From Amycolatopsis solani (lineage in GTDB: Bacteria > Actinomycetota > Actinomycetes > Mycobacteriales > Pseudonocardiaceae): a stretch of 64,000 bases of DNA. Shown piece by piece: positions 16,794 through 26,095 of the stretch; position 1 is the first letter of the stretch; the number at the start of each line of letters is the position of its first letter. The notes beneath the pieces were generated by a model. That model ran no database searches, was not told the origin of the DNA, and was given only the letters and a program-made list of their open reading frames with translations. The stretch is taken from positions 2,046,001-2,110,000 of the forward strand of contig NZ_JAWQJT010000003.1 of the NCBI RefSeq assembly GCF_033441515.1. The letters are read 5' to 3'. The position numbers and the translations under genes are program-made.

Positions 16794-17843
16794 TCAGGCG
16801 TCGAAGTCGACGGTGAGCTCCTCCGAGACCGGGTACGACTGGCACGTCAGGACGAAGCCCGCCGCCACCTCGGCCTCCTCCAGCGCGAAGTTGCGGCGCA
16901 GGTCCACCTTGCCGTCCGTCACGCGGGCCCGGCACGTGCCGCACACGCCGCCCTTGCAGGCGAAGGGGAGGTCGGGGCGGAACTTCTGGGCGCCGTCCAG
17001 CACCGATGTCGTTCGCGGCAGTGTCATCGTCGACGAGCGGCCGTCCAGGACCACCCGGACCTCCGAAGACTCCCCCGCCACCGACGGGTCCTCGTGCGTC
17101 ACCGGTGAAGGGGGCGTGTCGACGTAGAACAGCTCCTGGTGGATCCGCGCGCGCGGCACGTCCATGGAGGCCAGCAGTTCCTGTGCGCCCGTCACCATCT
17201 CGAACGGGCCGCACAGCCACCAGTGGTCCACAGTGGACACCGGGATCAGCGACGAGAACAGGGAACGCAGCTTCGGCACGTCCAGGCGCCCGGTGAACAG
17301 CTCCGCCTCGCGCGGCTCGCGCGAGAGCACGTGGATCAGCTCCAGCCGGGCCGGGGCGCGGTCCTTCAGGTCCGCCAGCTCGTCCGCGAACATCACCGTG
17401 TCCGTGCGGCGGTTGCCGTACAGGACCGTCACCGTCGCGTCCGGGGTGTCCAGCAACGAGGCCACGATCGAGAGGACCGGGGTGATGCCCGAGCCCGCCG
17501 CGATCAGGACGTGGTGGCCGCCCGCCGCCAGGTCGGGGGTGAACGAGCCGGCGGGCGTGGCCACGTCGATCGTGTCGCCCGCGCGGACCTCGTTCACCAG
17601 CCACGACGAGAACAGACCGTCCGGGACCAGGCGGACGCCGACCCGGGGGGCCGTGCCCGCCGCCGCGCAGATCGAATACGACCGGCGCTCGTCGCGGCCG
17701 TCCACCGAGCGGCGCAAGGTCAGCGACTGCCCCGGTTTGAACGCGAATTCGGCGGACAGCGACTGAGGCACGTCGAACGTCACGGCGACCGCGTCGTCGC
17801 ACAACCGCGTGACACCCGCGACCTTCAGGGGATGGAACGCCAC
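16794..17843 (-). CDS. paaE: Phenylacetyl-CoA epoxidase reductase subunit PaaE
   Basis: A 349-residue ferredoxin-NADP reductase-type flavoprotein. Residues about 1-110 form the FAD domain (RRSYSICA), about 115-235 the NAD(P) domain (LIAAGSGITPVLS), and about 255-345 a C-terminal 2Fe-2S domain with CKGGVCGTC plus a distal Cys (VLTCQSYP). It passes electrons from NADPH to the PaaABC(D) oxygenase. GTG 17843 is chosen because it lies next to the paaD stop; the in-frame upstream extension lies within paaD. It is the last gene of the paaZABCDE operon. Confidence 0.95.
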   Translation of the reverse strand: MAFHPLKVAGVTRLCDDAVAVTFDVPQSLSAEFAFKPGQSLTLRRSVDGRDERRSYSICAAAGTAPRVGVRLVPDGLFSSWLVNEVRAGDTIDVATPAGSFTPDLAAGGHHVLIAAGSGITPVLSIVASLLDTPDATVTVLYGNRRTDTVMFADELADLKDRAPARLELIHVLSREPREAELFTGRLDVPKLRSLFSSLIPVSTVDHWWLCGPFEMVTGAQELLASMDVPRARIHQELFYVDTPPSPVTHEDPSVAGESSEVRVVLDGRSSTMTLPRTTSVLDGAQKFRPDLPFACKGGVCGTCRARVTDGKVDLRRNFALEEAEVAAGFVLTCQSYPVSEELTVDFDA

Positions 17844-17844
17844 C

Positions 17845-18333
17845 TCAGATCTCCTTGACGTGCTCGAACGGCTCGGCACACGAACGGCAGCGCCGCAGCG
17901 CCTTGCACGCCGTCGCGCCGAAGCGGGACTGTTCCTCCGTGTCGCCGGATCCGCACAGCGGACAGGTGACCCGCGCGGCCGGAGCCGACAGCGTCAGCGG
18001 GATCGGGCCCGAGCGCCGCGGCGCCGCACCCGGGGGCGCGATGCCCGCCTCGGCCAGCTTGCGGCGGCCCGCCGGCGAAATCCAGTCCGACGTCCACGCC
18101 GGCGCCAGCTGCGTCCGGATCTCGACGTCCGCGAAACCCGCCGACAGCAACGCGTGCTCCAGGTCGTCGCGCATGGTGTCCATCGCCGGGCAGCCGGTGT
18201 ACGTCGGCGTGATCGCCACGACCACCCGGCCGTCCTCCTCGGCCACCGAGCGCAGGACGCCCAGGTCCGCCAGGGTCAGCATCGGCAGTTCGGGGTCGGT
18301 GACCGTCGCAGCCACCGCCGACGCGGTCACCAC
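17845..18333 (-). CDS. paaD: Phenylacetyl-CoA epoxidase assembly protein PaaD
   Basis: A 162-residue protein with an N-terminal MIP18/DUF59 domain (about 5-85; DPELPMLTLADLGVL, TYTGCPAMD) and a C-terminal zinc-ribbon-like segment with two CxxC pairs (CPLC, CRSC). PaaD is needed for the PaaABCE epoxidase, probably in Fe-S or metal-centre maturation. GTG 18333 overlaps the paaC stop by 7 bp. Confidence 0.93.
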   Translation of the reverse strand: MVTASAVAATVTDPELPMLTLADLGVLRSVAEEDGRVVVAITPTYTGCPAMDTMRDDLEHALLSAGFADVEIRTQLAPAWTSDWISPAGRRKLAEAGIAPPGAAPRRSGPIPLTLSAPAARVTCPLCGSGDTEEQSRFGATACKALRRCRSCAEPFEHVKEI

Positions 18334-19184
18334 TTCGCGTCCGGCATCGCCCGGGCCACGCTCTGCAGCTCCGCCAGCAGGAACCCCATCTCCTCGGTGT
18401 GGACGCCGTCGCGGCCCGTGCGGCCCGAGACGCCGGCCAGTTCACCGGCGGCAGGCACCACGAGCGTCGCCGCGGAAAGGGCCTGCGCCACGACGTCGTC
18501 GAACTCCGGCCGCAGCGAAGCCGCGTCCACCAGCTCGAGCGGGTGCGTGCGGAACAGTTCCCCGACGTACGGCCAGACCGCGTCGAGGCCCTCCTGCATC
18601 CGCTCGTGCGACAACGGCGTCCCGTCGCCGAGGCGGACGAGCCACTGCGCCGCGTAGTCGCGGTGGTAGGTCAGCTCCTTGACGCCCTTGTCCGCGATCG
18701 CGGCCAGCACCGGGTCCACCGACGACACCAGCCGCTGCAGCAGCGCCAGCCGCCACGTCGAGAACACGAACAGCCGCGCGATCAGGTGCCCGAAGTGGCC
18801 GCCGCCCAGCTCGGCGAGCCGGACGTTGCGGAACTCGTTTTCGGCGCGCAGGAAGGCGAACGAGTCTTCGGTACGCGAAGACCCGTCGGCCTTGCCGGCC
18901 CGCGCGAGCAGCAGCCGCGCCTGGCCGAGCAGGTCGAGGCCGATGTTCGCGATGGCCACCTCGTCCTCCAGCTCGGGCGCGTTGGTGCACCACTCCTGCA
19001 GCCGGTGGGAGAAGATCAGTGCGTCGTCGCCCAGCATCAGGCAGTACGCCGCCAGCGCGGCACCGTCCACCCCGGACGGCACCGAGGTGTCCACTCCGGA
19101 CAGCGGGTCCTCGAAGCCGGTGCCGAACGCCCAGCGGGCGTCGTTCTCCTCGGTCAGCGACTCGTAGACGTTGTCGAAACTCAT
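18327..19184 (-). CDS. paaC: Phenylacetyl-CoA epoxidase structural subunit PaaC
   Basis: A 285-residue ferritin-fold subunit of the 1,2-phenylacetyl-CoA epoxidase. It contains the helical blocks LGDDALIFSHRLQEWC and NIGLDLLGQARLLLARAG, and FAFLRAENEFRNVRLAE, typical of PaaC. It pairs with catalytic PaaA in the (PaaAC)2 core and lacks a functional di-iron site of its own in characterised enzymes. It overlaps paaB by 4 bp (ATGA at 19181-19184) and paaD by 7 bp. Confidence 0.95.
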   Translation of the reverse strand: MSFDNVYESLTEENDARWAFGTGFEDPLSGVDTSVPSGVDGAALAAYCLMLGDDALIFSHRLQEWCTNAPELEDEVAIANIGLDLLGQARLLLARAGKADGSSRTEDSFAFLRAENEFRNVRLAELGGGHFGHLIARLFVFSTWRLALLQRLVSSVDPVLAAIADKGVKELTYHRDYAAQWLVRLGDGTPLSHERMQEGLDAVWPYVGELFRTHPLELVDAASLRPEFDDVVAQALSAATLVVPAAGELAGVSGRTGRDGVHTEEMGFLLAELQSVARAMPDAKW

Positions 19185-19465
19185 ATGTGCGGCACCTCCT
19201 CGGGGATGTCGTAGAACGTCGGGTGCCGGTAGACCTTGTCGCCGCTCGGCGCGAAGAACGGGTCCTTCTCGTCCGGCGACGACGCCGTGATGTCCGCCGC
19301 GCGGACGACCCAGATCGACACGCCTTCGTTGCGGCGGGTGTAGAGGTCACGCGCGTGGTGCAGCGCCATCTCGTCGTCGGCCGCGTGCAGCGAGCCGACG
19401 TGCACGTGGTTCAGCCCGCGCTTGCCCCGGACGAACACCTCGTACAACGGCCAGTCGTGCTTCAT
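19181..19465 (-). CDS. paaB: Phenylacetyl-CoA epoxidase subunit PaaB
   Basis: A 94-residue Paa[23 protein letters not shown] at the N-terminus and [12 protein letters not shown] near the C-terminus. PaaB bridges PaaAC heterodimers and is required for activity. It overlaps paaA by 4 bp upstream and paaC by 4 bp downstream, so it is translationally coupled on both sides. Confidence 0.96.
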   Translation of the reverse strand: MKHDWPLYEVFVRGKRGLNHVHVGSLHAADDEMALHHARDLYTRRNEGVSIWVVRAADITASSPDEKDPFFAPSGDKVYRHPTFYDIPEEVPHI

Positions 19466-20403
19466 CGCGAACCCTTCTTCTCAGCGTGCGCCACCGCGGC
19501 TTCGCGGACCCAGGCGCCGTCTTCGTGCGCGCGACGCCGGTGCGCGATCCGCGACGCGTTGCACGGGCCGTTGCCCTTCAGCACGTTCTTGAACTCGTCC
19601 CAGTCGACCGCGCCGAAGTCGTAGTGCCCCCGGTCGGGGTTCCACTTGAGATCGGGATCCGGGAAGGTCACGCCGAGCGCCTCGGCCTGCGGCACCGACA
19701 TGTCGACGAACCGCTGCCGCAGCTCGTCGTTGGTGTGCCGCTTGACCTTCCACGCCATCGACTGCGCGGTGTTCGGCGAATCGGCGTCCGGCGGGCCGAA
19801 CATCATCAGCGACGGCCACCACCAGCGGTTCACGGCCTCCTGGACCATCTCCCGCTGCTGGTCCGTCCCGCGCATCATCGTCATCAGCAGCTCGTAGCCC
19901 TGCCGCTGGTGGAACGACTCTTCCTTGCAGATCCGGATCATCGCCCGCGCGTACGGCCCGTAGGACGACCGGCAGAGCGGCACCTGGTTGCAGATCGCCG
20001 CACCGTCGACCAGCCAGCCGATCACGCCGACGTCGGCGAAGGTCAGCGTCGGGTAGTTGAAGATCGACGAGTACTTCTGCCGGCCGGTGATCAGCTTGTC
20101 GGTCAGGTCCGCGCGGTCGGCGCCCAGCGTCGCCGCCGCGGAGTACAGGTAGAGGCCGTGGCCGGCCTCGTCCTGGACCTTGGCCAGCAGGATCGCCTTG
20201 CGCCGCAACGACGGCGCGCGCGTGATCCAGTTGCCCTCGGGCTGCATGCCGATGATCTCCGAGTGCGCGTGCTGCGCGATCTGCCGGATCATCGTCTTGC
20301 GGTAGCCCTCGGGCACCCAGTCGCGCGGCTCGATCCGCTGGTCGCGCTCGATCGTCGCCTCGAAGAGCTCCTCGAGTTCGGTCTCGGGCAAGGTGGCGGT
20401 CAC
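19462..20403 (-). CDS. paaA: Phenylacetyl-CoA epoxidase catalytic subunit PaaA
   Basis: A 313-residue di-iron oxygenase subunit. Carboxylate/His ligands are visible in [14 protein letters not shown] (ExxH) and [12 protein letters not shown] (EExxH). It epoxidises the aromatic ring of phenylacetyl-CoA with O2. The start is GTG 20403, overlapping the paaZ stop by 4 bp (GTGA); the open frame upstream of it is antisense-like paaZ sequence in another phase and is rejected. Confidence 0.96.
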   Translation of the reverse strand: MTATLPETELEELFEATIERDQRIEPRDWVPEGYRKTMIRQIAQHAHSEIIGMQPEGNWITRAPSLRRKAILLAKVQDEAGHGLYLYSAAATLGADRADLTDKLITGRQKYSSIFNYPTLTFADVGVIGWLVDGAAICNQVPLCRSSYGPYARAMIRICKEESFHQRQGYELLMTMMRGTDQQREMVQEAVNRWWWPSLMMFGPPDADSPNTAQSMAWKVKRHTNDELRQRFVDMSVPQAEALGVTFPDPDLKWNPDRGHYDFGAVDWDEFKNVLKGNGPCNASRIAHRRRAHEDGAWVREAAVAHAEKKGSR

Positions 20404-22427
20404 GGCTGCTCCTTCGAAACCAGCGTCAGGACGTCGTACTTCGCGACGGACTCGCCGTCGGCGTTGGTCACGTCGGCGTCCCAGCGGACCTCGCCGTACT
20501 CCTGGTCGATCCGCGGGGTGATCTGCTTGGCGGTGAGCGTCACGGTCAGCGAGTCGCCGACCTTGACCGGCGTCAGGAACCGCAGGTTCTCCAGGCCGTA
20601 GTTGGCCAGCACCGGGCCCGGCTCGGGCGAGACGAACAGGCCCGCCGCGAACGAGACGACCAGGTAGCCGTGCGCGACGATGCCGCCGAACAGCGGGTTC
20701 GCGGCCGCGGCCGCGGGATCGGTGTGGGCGTAGAACGTGTCGCCGGTGAACTCGGCGAAGTGATCGACGTCGGACTGGCTGACGGTGCGCGGCCCGGCGG
20801 TCACCGAGTCGCCGATGCGCAGCTCGGCCAGTGACTTCCGGAACGGGTGGACGTCGCCCTCGGTCCGCGGCGCGCCGGTGACCCAGCGGCCGGTCACCGC
20901 GGACAGCACCGCGGGCGAGCCCTGGACCGCCGTGCGCTGCATGTGGTGCAGCACGCCGCGGATGCCGCCCATCTCCTCGCCGCCACCGGCGCGGCCGGGA
21001 CCGCCGTGGACCAGCTGCGGCATCGGCGAGCCGTGCCCGGTGGATTCCTTCGCGTCCTCGGCGTCCAGGACGAGCAGGCGGCCGTGGAACGGCGCCGCGC
21101 CGAGGACGACGTCGCGCACGAACTCCTTGTCGGCGGACACGATCGAGCCCGCCAGGCTGCCGCCGCCGCGCGCGGCGAAGTCGACGACCTGCTCGGTGGA
21201 CGTGTACGGCATCAGCGTCGAGACCGGGCCGAACGCCTCGACCTCGTGCGGTTCCGAGCGCTCCGGGTCGGCCTTGAGCAGCACCGGGGAAATGAACGCG
21301 CCGCGCTCGGCGTCCGCGTCGACCACGGAGACGTTTTCCGGGTCGCCGAACACGACGCTGCCGGCGTCCAGCAGCGCCTTCAGCGACCGCCGGACCTCCT
21401 CGCGCTGCTCCAGGCTGGCCAGCGCCCCCATCCGGACACCCTCGGCGGTGGGGTTGCCGACGGTCACCTTCGCGAGCCGCGCGGAGGCCGCCTCGGCGAC
21501 GTCGTCCAGCAGCGAAGCCGGGACGAACGCGCGGCGGATGGCGGTGCACTTCTGGCCCGCCTTGACCGTCATCTCGGTGGTCAGCTGCTTGACGAACAGG
21601 TCGAACTCGGTCGTCCCCTTCACGGCGTCCGGGCCGAGGATCGAGCAGTTCAGCGAGTCGGCCTCGGCGTTGAAGCGGACGGCGTTGCGGATGATCGCCG
21701 GGTGCGCCCGCAGCTTCTGCGCGGTCGACGCCGAGCCGGTGAAGGACACCAGGTCCTGCGCGGTCACGTGGTCGAGCAGGTCGCCGACGCTGCCCGCGAC
21801 GAACTGCAGCGAGCCCTCGGGCAGGATCCCGGACTCGACGATCAGCTCGACGAGCCGCGCGGTGAGGTACGCCGTCGAGCTGGCCGGCTTGACCAGGCTC
21901 GGGACGCCGGCGAGGAAGGCGGGCGCGAACTTCTCCAGCGGCCCCCACACCGGGAAGTTGAACGCGTTGATCTGGACGGCGACGCCCCGCAGCGGCGTCG
22001 CGATGTGCTGGGCGACGAACGTGCCGCCCTTGCTCAGGGGTTCGACGGCGCCCTCGACGTAGACGGTGTCGTTCGGCAGCTCGCGCTTGCCCTTCGAGCC
22101 GTAGCTGAAGAGGACGCCGATGCCGCCGTCGATGTCGAACTTCGAGTCGCCCAGCGTGGCGCCAGTGCGCGCGGAGAGCGCGTACAGCTCTTCGCGGTGC
22201 TCACGCAGGTGCGAGGCCAGCGCCTTCAGCAGGGCCGCACGCTGGTGGAACGTCAGCTCGCGCAGCGCCGGGCCACCGACCCGGCGGCCGTACTCCAGCG
22301 CGCCCGCGAAGTCGACGCCCTTCGACGAGATGCGGGCGACCTCCTCGCCCGTGGCCGCGTCGTGCAGCGGGACGCCGTCGTCCGCCGTGTGCCACTTCCC
22401 GGAGACGTAGCTGCGCAGCACTGCCAT
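20400..22427 (-). CDS. paaZ: Bifunctional ring-opening enzyme PaaZ (oxepin-CoA hydrolase / aldehyde dehydrogenase)
   Basis: A 675-residue fusion. The aldehyde dehydrogenase domain covers about 1-515, with catalytic C294 ([10 protein letters not shown]) and general base E255 (NAEADSLN), matching C295 and E256 of E. coli PaaZ. The C-terminal MaoC/R-hydratase domain covers about 540-675 ([22 protein letters not shown]). It opens oxepin-CoA and oxidises the semialdehyde. It is the first gene of the minus-strand paaZABCDE operon; its promoter faces paaI across a 168-bp gap with two PaaR-like sites. Confidence 0.95.
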   Translation of the reverse strand: MAVLRSYVSGKWHTADDGVPLHDAATGEEVARISSKGVDFAGALEYGRRVGGPALRELTFHQRAALLKALASHLREHREELYALSARTGATLGDSKFDIDGGIGVLFSYGSKGKRELPNDTVYVEGAVEPLSKGGTFVAQHIATPLRGVAVQINAFNFPVWGPLEKFAPAFLAGVPSLVKPASSTAYLTARLVELIVESGILPEGSLQFVAGSVGDLLDHVTAQDLVSFTGSASTAQKLRAHPAIIRNAVRFNAEADSLNCSILGPDAVKGTTEFDLFVKQLTTEMTVKAGQKCTAIRRAFVPASLLDDVAEAASARLAKVTVGNPTAEGVRMGALASLEQREEVRRSLKALLDAGSVVFGDPENVSVVDADAERGAFISPVLLKADPERSEPHEVEAFGPVSTLMPYTSTEQVVDFAARGGGSLAGSIVSADKEFVRDVVLGAAPFHGRLLVLDAEDAKESTGHGSPMPQLVHGGPGRAGGGEEMGGIRGVLHHMQRTAVQGSPAVLSAVTGRWVTGAPRTEGDVHPFRKSLAELRIGDSVTAGPRTVSQSDVDHFAEFTGDTFYAHTDPAAAAANPLFGGIVAHGYLVVSFAAGLFVSPEPGPVLANYGLENLRFLTPVKVGDSLTVTLTAKQITPRIDQEYGEVRWDADVTNADGESVAKYDVLTLVSKEQP

Positions 22428-22454
22428 CAGGTCCCGACCTCCACCGAATTACCT

Positions 22455-22575
22455 ACCGGACGTTCAGTTATTTGCATGGTAGCCGCCGGGCCCCGAGATC
22501 GGAAGGGGTGGACGCTTGACACCGGCCGGGCCACTGCCTTTACTGAGCGACACGCCAGGTGACCGTCCATTCGGT
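22455..22575. promoter_or_regulatory. Two PaaR-like operators in the paaZ/paaI divergent promoter
   Basis: Two 14-bp sites, ACCGGACGTTCAGT (22455-22468) and ACCGTCCATTCGGT (22562-22575), each fit the palindromic core ACCGNNCGNNCGGT known for PaaR-type TetR repressors at 9 of 10 fixed positions. One lies 27 bp from the paaZ start, the other about 20 bp before paaI. A TetR gene sits at the end of the paaIK operon, so one repressor probably controls both arms. Confidence 0.6.
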
Positions 22576-22595
22576 AAGTCAGGCACGGAGGACGA

Positions 22596-23006
22596 ATGAC
22601 CAACGCCGCGCACACCATGTTCGCCGCCGACGAGGCGTCGCGCGCGCTGGGCATCGAGCTGGTCGAAGCCGGCGAAGGGCGGGCCGTCGCGACCATGACG
22701 ATCACCGCCGCGATGGTCAACGGCCACGACATCGCGCACGGCGGGTACGTCTTCCTACTCGCCGACACCGCCTTCGCCTGCGCCTGCAACACCCACGGGC
22801 CGGTGACGGTCGCCGCGGGCGCCGAAATCTCGTTCGTCGCGGCCGGCCGGCTCGGCGACCGCCTCGTCGCCACGGCCACCGAGCGCACCCGCTACGGCCG
22901 CAACGGCATCTACGACGTCACCGTGCACCGGGAGACCCCCGGCGGCCCCGAGGTCGTCGCCGAATTCCGCGGCCGCAGCCGCGCCATCTCCGCGAAACGG
23001 GACTGA
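22596..23006 (+). CDS. paaI: Phenylacetate-pathway thioesterase PaaI
   Basis: A 136-residue hotdog-fold acyl-CoA thioesterase with the PaaI motif HDIAHGGYVFLLADTAFA. PaaI hydrolyses dead-end hydroxylated phenylacetyl-CoA products to release trapped CoA. ATG 22596 has GGAGG a few bases upstream. It is the first gene of paaI-paaK-paaR; paaK starts 3 bp after its stop. Confidence 0.95.
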   Translation: MTNAAHTMFAADEASRALGIELVEAGEGRAVATMTITAAMVNGHDIAHGGYVFLLADTAFACACNTHGPVTVAAGAEISFVAAGRLGDRLVATATERTRYGRNGIYDVTVHRETPGGPEVVAEFRGRSRAISAKRD

Positions 23007-23008
23007 CC

Positions 23009-24286
23009 ATGATCGAGGCGAACATCGGCGCGGACGAGCTGGCCGCCCTGCAGCTGGAACGTCTGCAGTGGACGCTCAGGCACGCCTACGCGAACGTGCC
23101 CGCCTACACGCGGAAGTTCGACGCGGCAGGCGTCCACCCCGACGACTGCAAGGAGCTCGCCGACCTGGCGAAGTTCCCGTTCACCACCAAGCAGGACCTG
23201 CGCGAGAACTATCCGTTCGGGATGTTCGCCGTGCCGCAGGACCAGATCCGCCGCATCCACGCCTCCAGCGGCACCACCGGCAAGGCGACCGTCGTCGGGT
23301 ACACCGAGCAGGACATCGACACGTGGGCGACGGTGATGGCCCGGTCGATCCACGCCGCCGGGGGCCGTCCGGGGCACAAGGTGCACGTCGCTTACGGCTA
23401 CGGCCTGTTCACCGGCGGGCTCGGCGCGCACTACGGCGCGGAAAAGCTGGGCTGCACGGTGATCCCGGCCTCGGGCGGCATGACCGCGCGGCAGGTGCAG
23501 CTGATCACGGACTTCAAGCCCGAGGTCATCATGGTCACGCCGTCGTACATGCTCACGCTGCTCGACGAGTTCGAGCGCCAGGGCGTCGACCCGCGATCTT
23601 CGTCGCTGAAGGTCGGCATCTTCGGCGCCGAGCCGTGGACCGAGCAGATGCGCGCGGAGATCGAGGAGCGGTTCGCGCTCGACGCCGTCGACATCTACGG
23701 GCTGTCCGAGGTGATGGGCCCGGGCGTCGCGCAGGAGTGCGTCGAGACGAAGGACGGCCTGCACATCTGGGAGGACCACTTCTACCCCGAGGTGATCGAC
23801 CCCTTCGACGAGCACGTGCTGGACAGCGGCGAGACCGGCGAGCTGCTGTTCACGTCGCTGACCAAGCAGGCGCTGCCGATCATCCGCTACCGCACCCGCG
23901 ACCTCACGGCGCTGCGCCCCGGCACGGCCCGGCCGGCGTTCCGGCGGATGGACAAGGTCACCGGCCGCACCGATGACCTGATCATCCTGCGCGGGGTCAA
24001 CGTCTTCCCGACGCAGATCGAGGAGATCGTGCTGCGGACCGCGGGGCTGAGCCCGCACTTCCAGCTCGTCCGGTCCACGCGCGGACGGCTCGACCACCTG
24101 ACCGTGCTGGTCGAGGCGCGCCACGACGCTTCGGCCGCTGCCCGGGAGCAGGCGGCCGCCTCGCTGGTCTCGGGCGTCAAGGACGGCGTCGGCGTGACCG
24201 TGTCGGTGGACGTCGTCGACCCGGACACCCTCGAGCGGTCGATGGGCAAGATGCGGCGGATCGTCGACCAGCGGGAGACGCCGTGA
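23009..24286 (+). CDS. paaK: Phenylacetate-CoA ligase
   Basis: A 425-residue adenylate-forming enzyme. The P-loop-like motif is SSGTTGKATVVGYT (86-99), with YGLSEVMGPG and LFTSLTKQALPIIRYRTRDL further on, and a C-terminal lid ending KMRRIVD. It activates phenylacetate to phenylacetyl-CoA with ATP, the entry step of the pathway. ATG 23009 is chosen over the long upstream in-frame extension, which runs out of frame through paaI. Confidence 0.96.
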   Translation: MIEANIGADELAALQLERLQWTLRHAYANVPAYTRKFDAAGVHPDDCKELADLAKFPFTTKQDLRENYPFGMFAVPQDQIRRIHASSGTTGKATVVGYTEQDIDTWATVMARSIHAAGGRPGHKVHVAYGYGLFTGGLGAHYGAEKLGCTVIPASGGMTARQVQLITDFKPEVIMVTPSYMLTLLDEFERQGVDPRSSSLKVGIFGAEPWTEQMRAEIEERFALDAVDIYGLSEVMGPGVAQECVETKDGLHIWEDHFYPEVIDPFDEHVLDSGETGELLFTSLTKQALPIIRYRTRDLTALRPGTARPAFRRMDKVTGRTDDLIILRGVNVFPTQIEEIVLRTAGLSPHFQLVRSTRGRLDHLTVLVEARHDASAAAREQAAASLVSGVKDGVGVTVSVDVVDPDTLERSMGKMRRIVDQRETP

Positions 24287-24876
24287 CCGCGCCCCGCCGC
24301 GGGCGGCCCGGCTACGACCTCGAATCGCTGCTGCAGGTGGCGGTGAAGCTGTTCAACGAACGCGGCTACGACGGCACGAGCATGGAGGACCTCTCCCGCA
24401 AGCTCGGCATCACGAAGTCGGCGATCTACCACCACGTCCCCAGCAAGGAAGAACTGCTGCGGCTGTCGGTGGACCGGGCGCTGGACGGGCTGTTCGAGGT
24501 GGCGGAGTCGACCGACCGGCTCGACGGCCCCGCGATCGACCGGCTGGAGCACCTGGTCCGCGGCAGCGTCCTGGTCCTCGCCGAGCGGCTCCCGTTCGTC
24601 ACGCTGCTGCTGCGTGTGCGGGGCAACACGAAGGTGGAGCGCGCCGCGCTGACCCGGCGGCGCGAATTCGACCGCCTGGTGACGGACCTGGTCAAGCAGG
24701 CGGCGGCGGAGGGCGACATCCGCCCCGACGTCGACCCGGCGGTGACCGCCCGGCTCGTCTTCGGCATGGTCAACTCGCTGATCGAGTGGTACCGGCCCCG
24801 GCGGGGCTCCTCCGCCGAAGAGGTCGCGGACGCGGTGTGCAAGGTGGCGTTCGAAGGCCTGCGCACCGGCTCGTGA
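24283..24876 (+). CDS. paaR: TetR-family repressor, probably PaaR
   Basis: A 197-residue TetR regulator. The helix-turn-helix lies at about 12-58 (TSMEDLSRKLGITKSAIYHHVPSKEELL). It starts at GTG 24283, overlapping the paaK stop by 4 bp (GTGA). TetR-type PaaR proteins of actinobacteria repress paa genes until phenylacetyl-CoA binds. The position, family and two matching operators in the divergent promoter support this role. The stop codon lies inside a large hairpin. Confidence 0.85.
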   Translation: MTAPRRGRPGYDLESLLQVAVKLFNERGYDGTSMEDLSRKLGITKSAIYHHVPSKEELLRLSVDRALDGLFEVAESTDRLDGPAIDRLEHLVRGSVLVLAERLPFVTLLLRVRGNTKVERAALTRRREFDRLVTDLVKQAAAEGDIRPDVDPAVTARLVFGMVNSLIEWYRPRRGSSAEEVADAVCKVAFEGLRTGS

Positions 24877-24916
24877 GTGTTTAGGAGGGTTAGAACCCTC
24901 CTAAACACTCACGAGC
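24869..24916. terminator. Perfect 23-bp hairpin overlapping the paaR stop codon
   Basis: The arms 24869-24891 and 24894-24916 are exact reverse complements with a 2-nt loop (AG). The stem contains GTTTAGGAGGGTT, which is AT-richer than its surroundings. It includes the paaR stop (24874-24876) and ends 2 bp before the stop of the convergent gene at 24918. It is a likely bidirectional terminator and one of several such elements in the window. Confidence 0.8.
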
Positions 24917-24917
24917 T

Positions 24918-25229
24918 TTACTCGCCGGCGGCTTGTGGTGGGCGGCCCGCCTGCCAGAGCAGGGCTTCGCGCAGCTGCTCGATCAGCCGCTCGTCGTCCG
25001 CTTCGGACGGGTCGACGCCCAGCGGGATCCACTGCTCGGAGACTTTCTCACCTTCGTCGTAGCCGGTGATCACGATGCCGGAATAGGACAGTGAGGCCTC
25101 GTCCGCACTGTCGCCGTCCGGTGGCGGCTCTTCGGCTTCGCACCCTTCGTCGAAGCTGACGTGGCGATGCTGCAGGCGGACGCTGACCCAGCGTCCGGCC
25201 GGCCGGATCGGCGCGTCTTCTTCGGTCAT
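24918..25229 (-). CDS. Hypothetical protein, acidic, 103 residues
   Basis: I do not recognise this family. The protein is acidic and soluble, with Asp/Glu-rich stretches (DEGCEAEEPPPDGDSADE) and a beta-like block SLSYSGIVITGYDEGE; the last 35 residues look helical. I start it at ATG 25229 because AGGAG lies 3-7 nt upstream; the frame is open to 25373 but that part is low-complexity. It is convergent with paaR across the shared hairpin. Confidence 0.65.
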   Translation of the reverse strand: MTEEDAPIRPAGRWVSVRLQHRHVSFDEGCEAEEPPPDGDSADEASLSYSGIVITGYDEGEKVSEQWIPLGVDPSEADDERLIEQLREALLWQAGRPPQAAGE

Positions 25230-25366
25230 CGGCTCCTGCCCCCGGTCGCGGGTCCCTGCCGTCTCGTCGCATCCGGGTGCCGGGGAGTTACCTGCGGGTT
25301 GTTCCGGTTGCGTAACGACAAAGGTTGGCGTGAAACACCCCCGGCCCGCTCCCGGAGCCACCCCTC

Positions 25367-25393
25367 TTGACAAGCGGTCAACTACTTGTTGAC
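25367..25393. promoter_or_regulatory. Clustered TTGAC half-sites upstream of a TetR gene
   Basis: TTGAC (25367-25371) and GTCAA (25377-25381) form one inverted repeat. GTCAAC (25377-25382) and GTTGAC (25388-25393) form another, sharing the middle half-site. Half-sites are 10-11 bp apart, on one helix face. Position 30-57 bp before the TetR start at 25424 suggests an autoregulatory operator. Confidence 0.5.
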
Positions 25394-25423
25394 AGCGTGC
25401 CGATCCCCCGCGAGGCTGAGCGG

Positions 25424-26095
25424 ATGACCAGTGGGACCCGGCCGCGGCGCCGCCGCCTCGAACCGGCCGAACGGCGCGCGGAGATCCTCGCCGCCGCCCG
25501 GCACCTGTTCGGGGCGGGCAGCTACGCGTCGGTGTCCACTTCGGACATCGCCGAGGCCGCCGGGGTGGCGCGCCCGCTGATCAACCACTACTTCGGCGGC
25601 AAGCGCGAGCTCTACCTGGAAGTCGTGCGGCAGCTGATGATCGTGCCCGCGCCGGTCACCGAAGCGCTGCCGGACACCACGATGGAGCAGCGGCTGGCGA
25701 TCGGCGTCGAACGCTGGATCGACGTCGTGGACCGCAACCGCGACGCGTGGCTGACCGTCATCGGGCCCGAGTCGGCCGGGCGCGACCCCGAAATCGAGCG
25801 GATCATGCTGGAGGCGGACGAGATCGCCGCCGACCGCGTCCTGGAGGCCGCGCTGATGAGCGGCGTGACCGACGGCCGCGAAGAGCTGCGCGCGATGATC
25901 CGGTCGTTCGGCGGGATGCTGCGCGCGGCGTCGCGCGAGTGGCTGATCCGCGGCACGCTCGACCGCGCGGCCCTGCGCACCTTCCTCACCGACTCGATCC
26001 TGAACCTGCTGAAGCTCACCTACCCGGCGGTGCTTGCCGAGCGGCGCGAAAACGGCGGGCGAACGCCGCCGGCGTCATCCCGGTCCAGCGCTTGA
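25424..26095 (+). CDS. TetR-family transcriptional regulator
   Basis: A 223-residue protein with a TetR helix-turn-helix at about 15-62 (ASVSTSDIAEAAGVARPLINHYFGGKRELYL). I start it at ATG 25424, not the in-frame 25367, because the region between carries the putative operator. Its last 80 bp overlap the convergent AraC gene, so the tail is read on both strands. Ligand and targets are unknown. Confidence 0.87.
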   Translation: MTSGTRPRRRRLEPAERRAEILAAARHLFGAGSYASVSTSDIAEAAGVARPLINHYFGGKRELYLEVVRQLMIVPAPVTEALPDTTMEQRLAIGVERWIDVVDRNRDAWLTVIGPESAGRDPEIERIMLEADEIAADRVLEAALMSGVTDGREELRAMIRSFGGMLRAASREWLIRGTLDRAALRTFLTDSILNLLKLTYPAVLAERRENGGRTPPASSRSSA

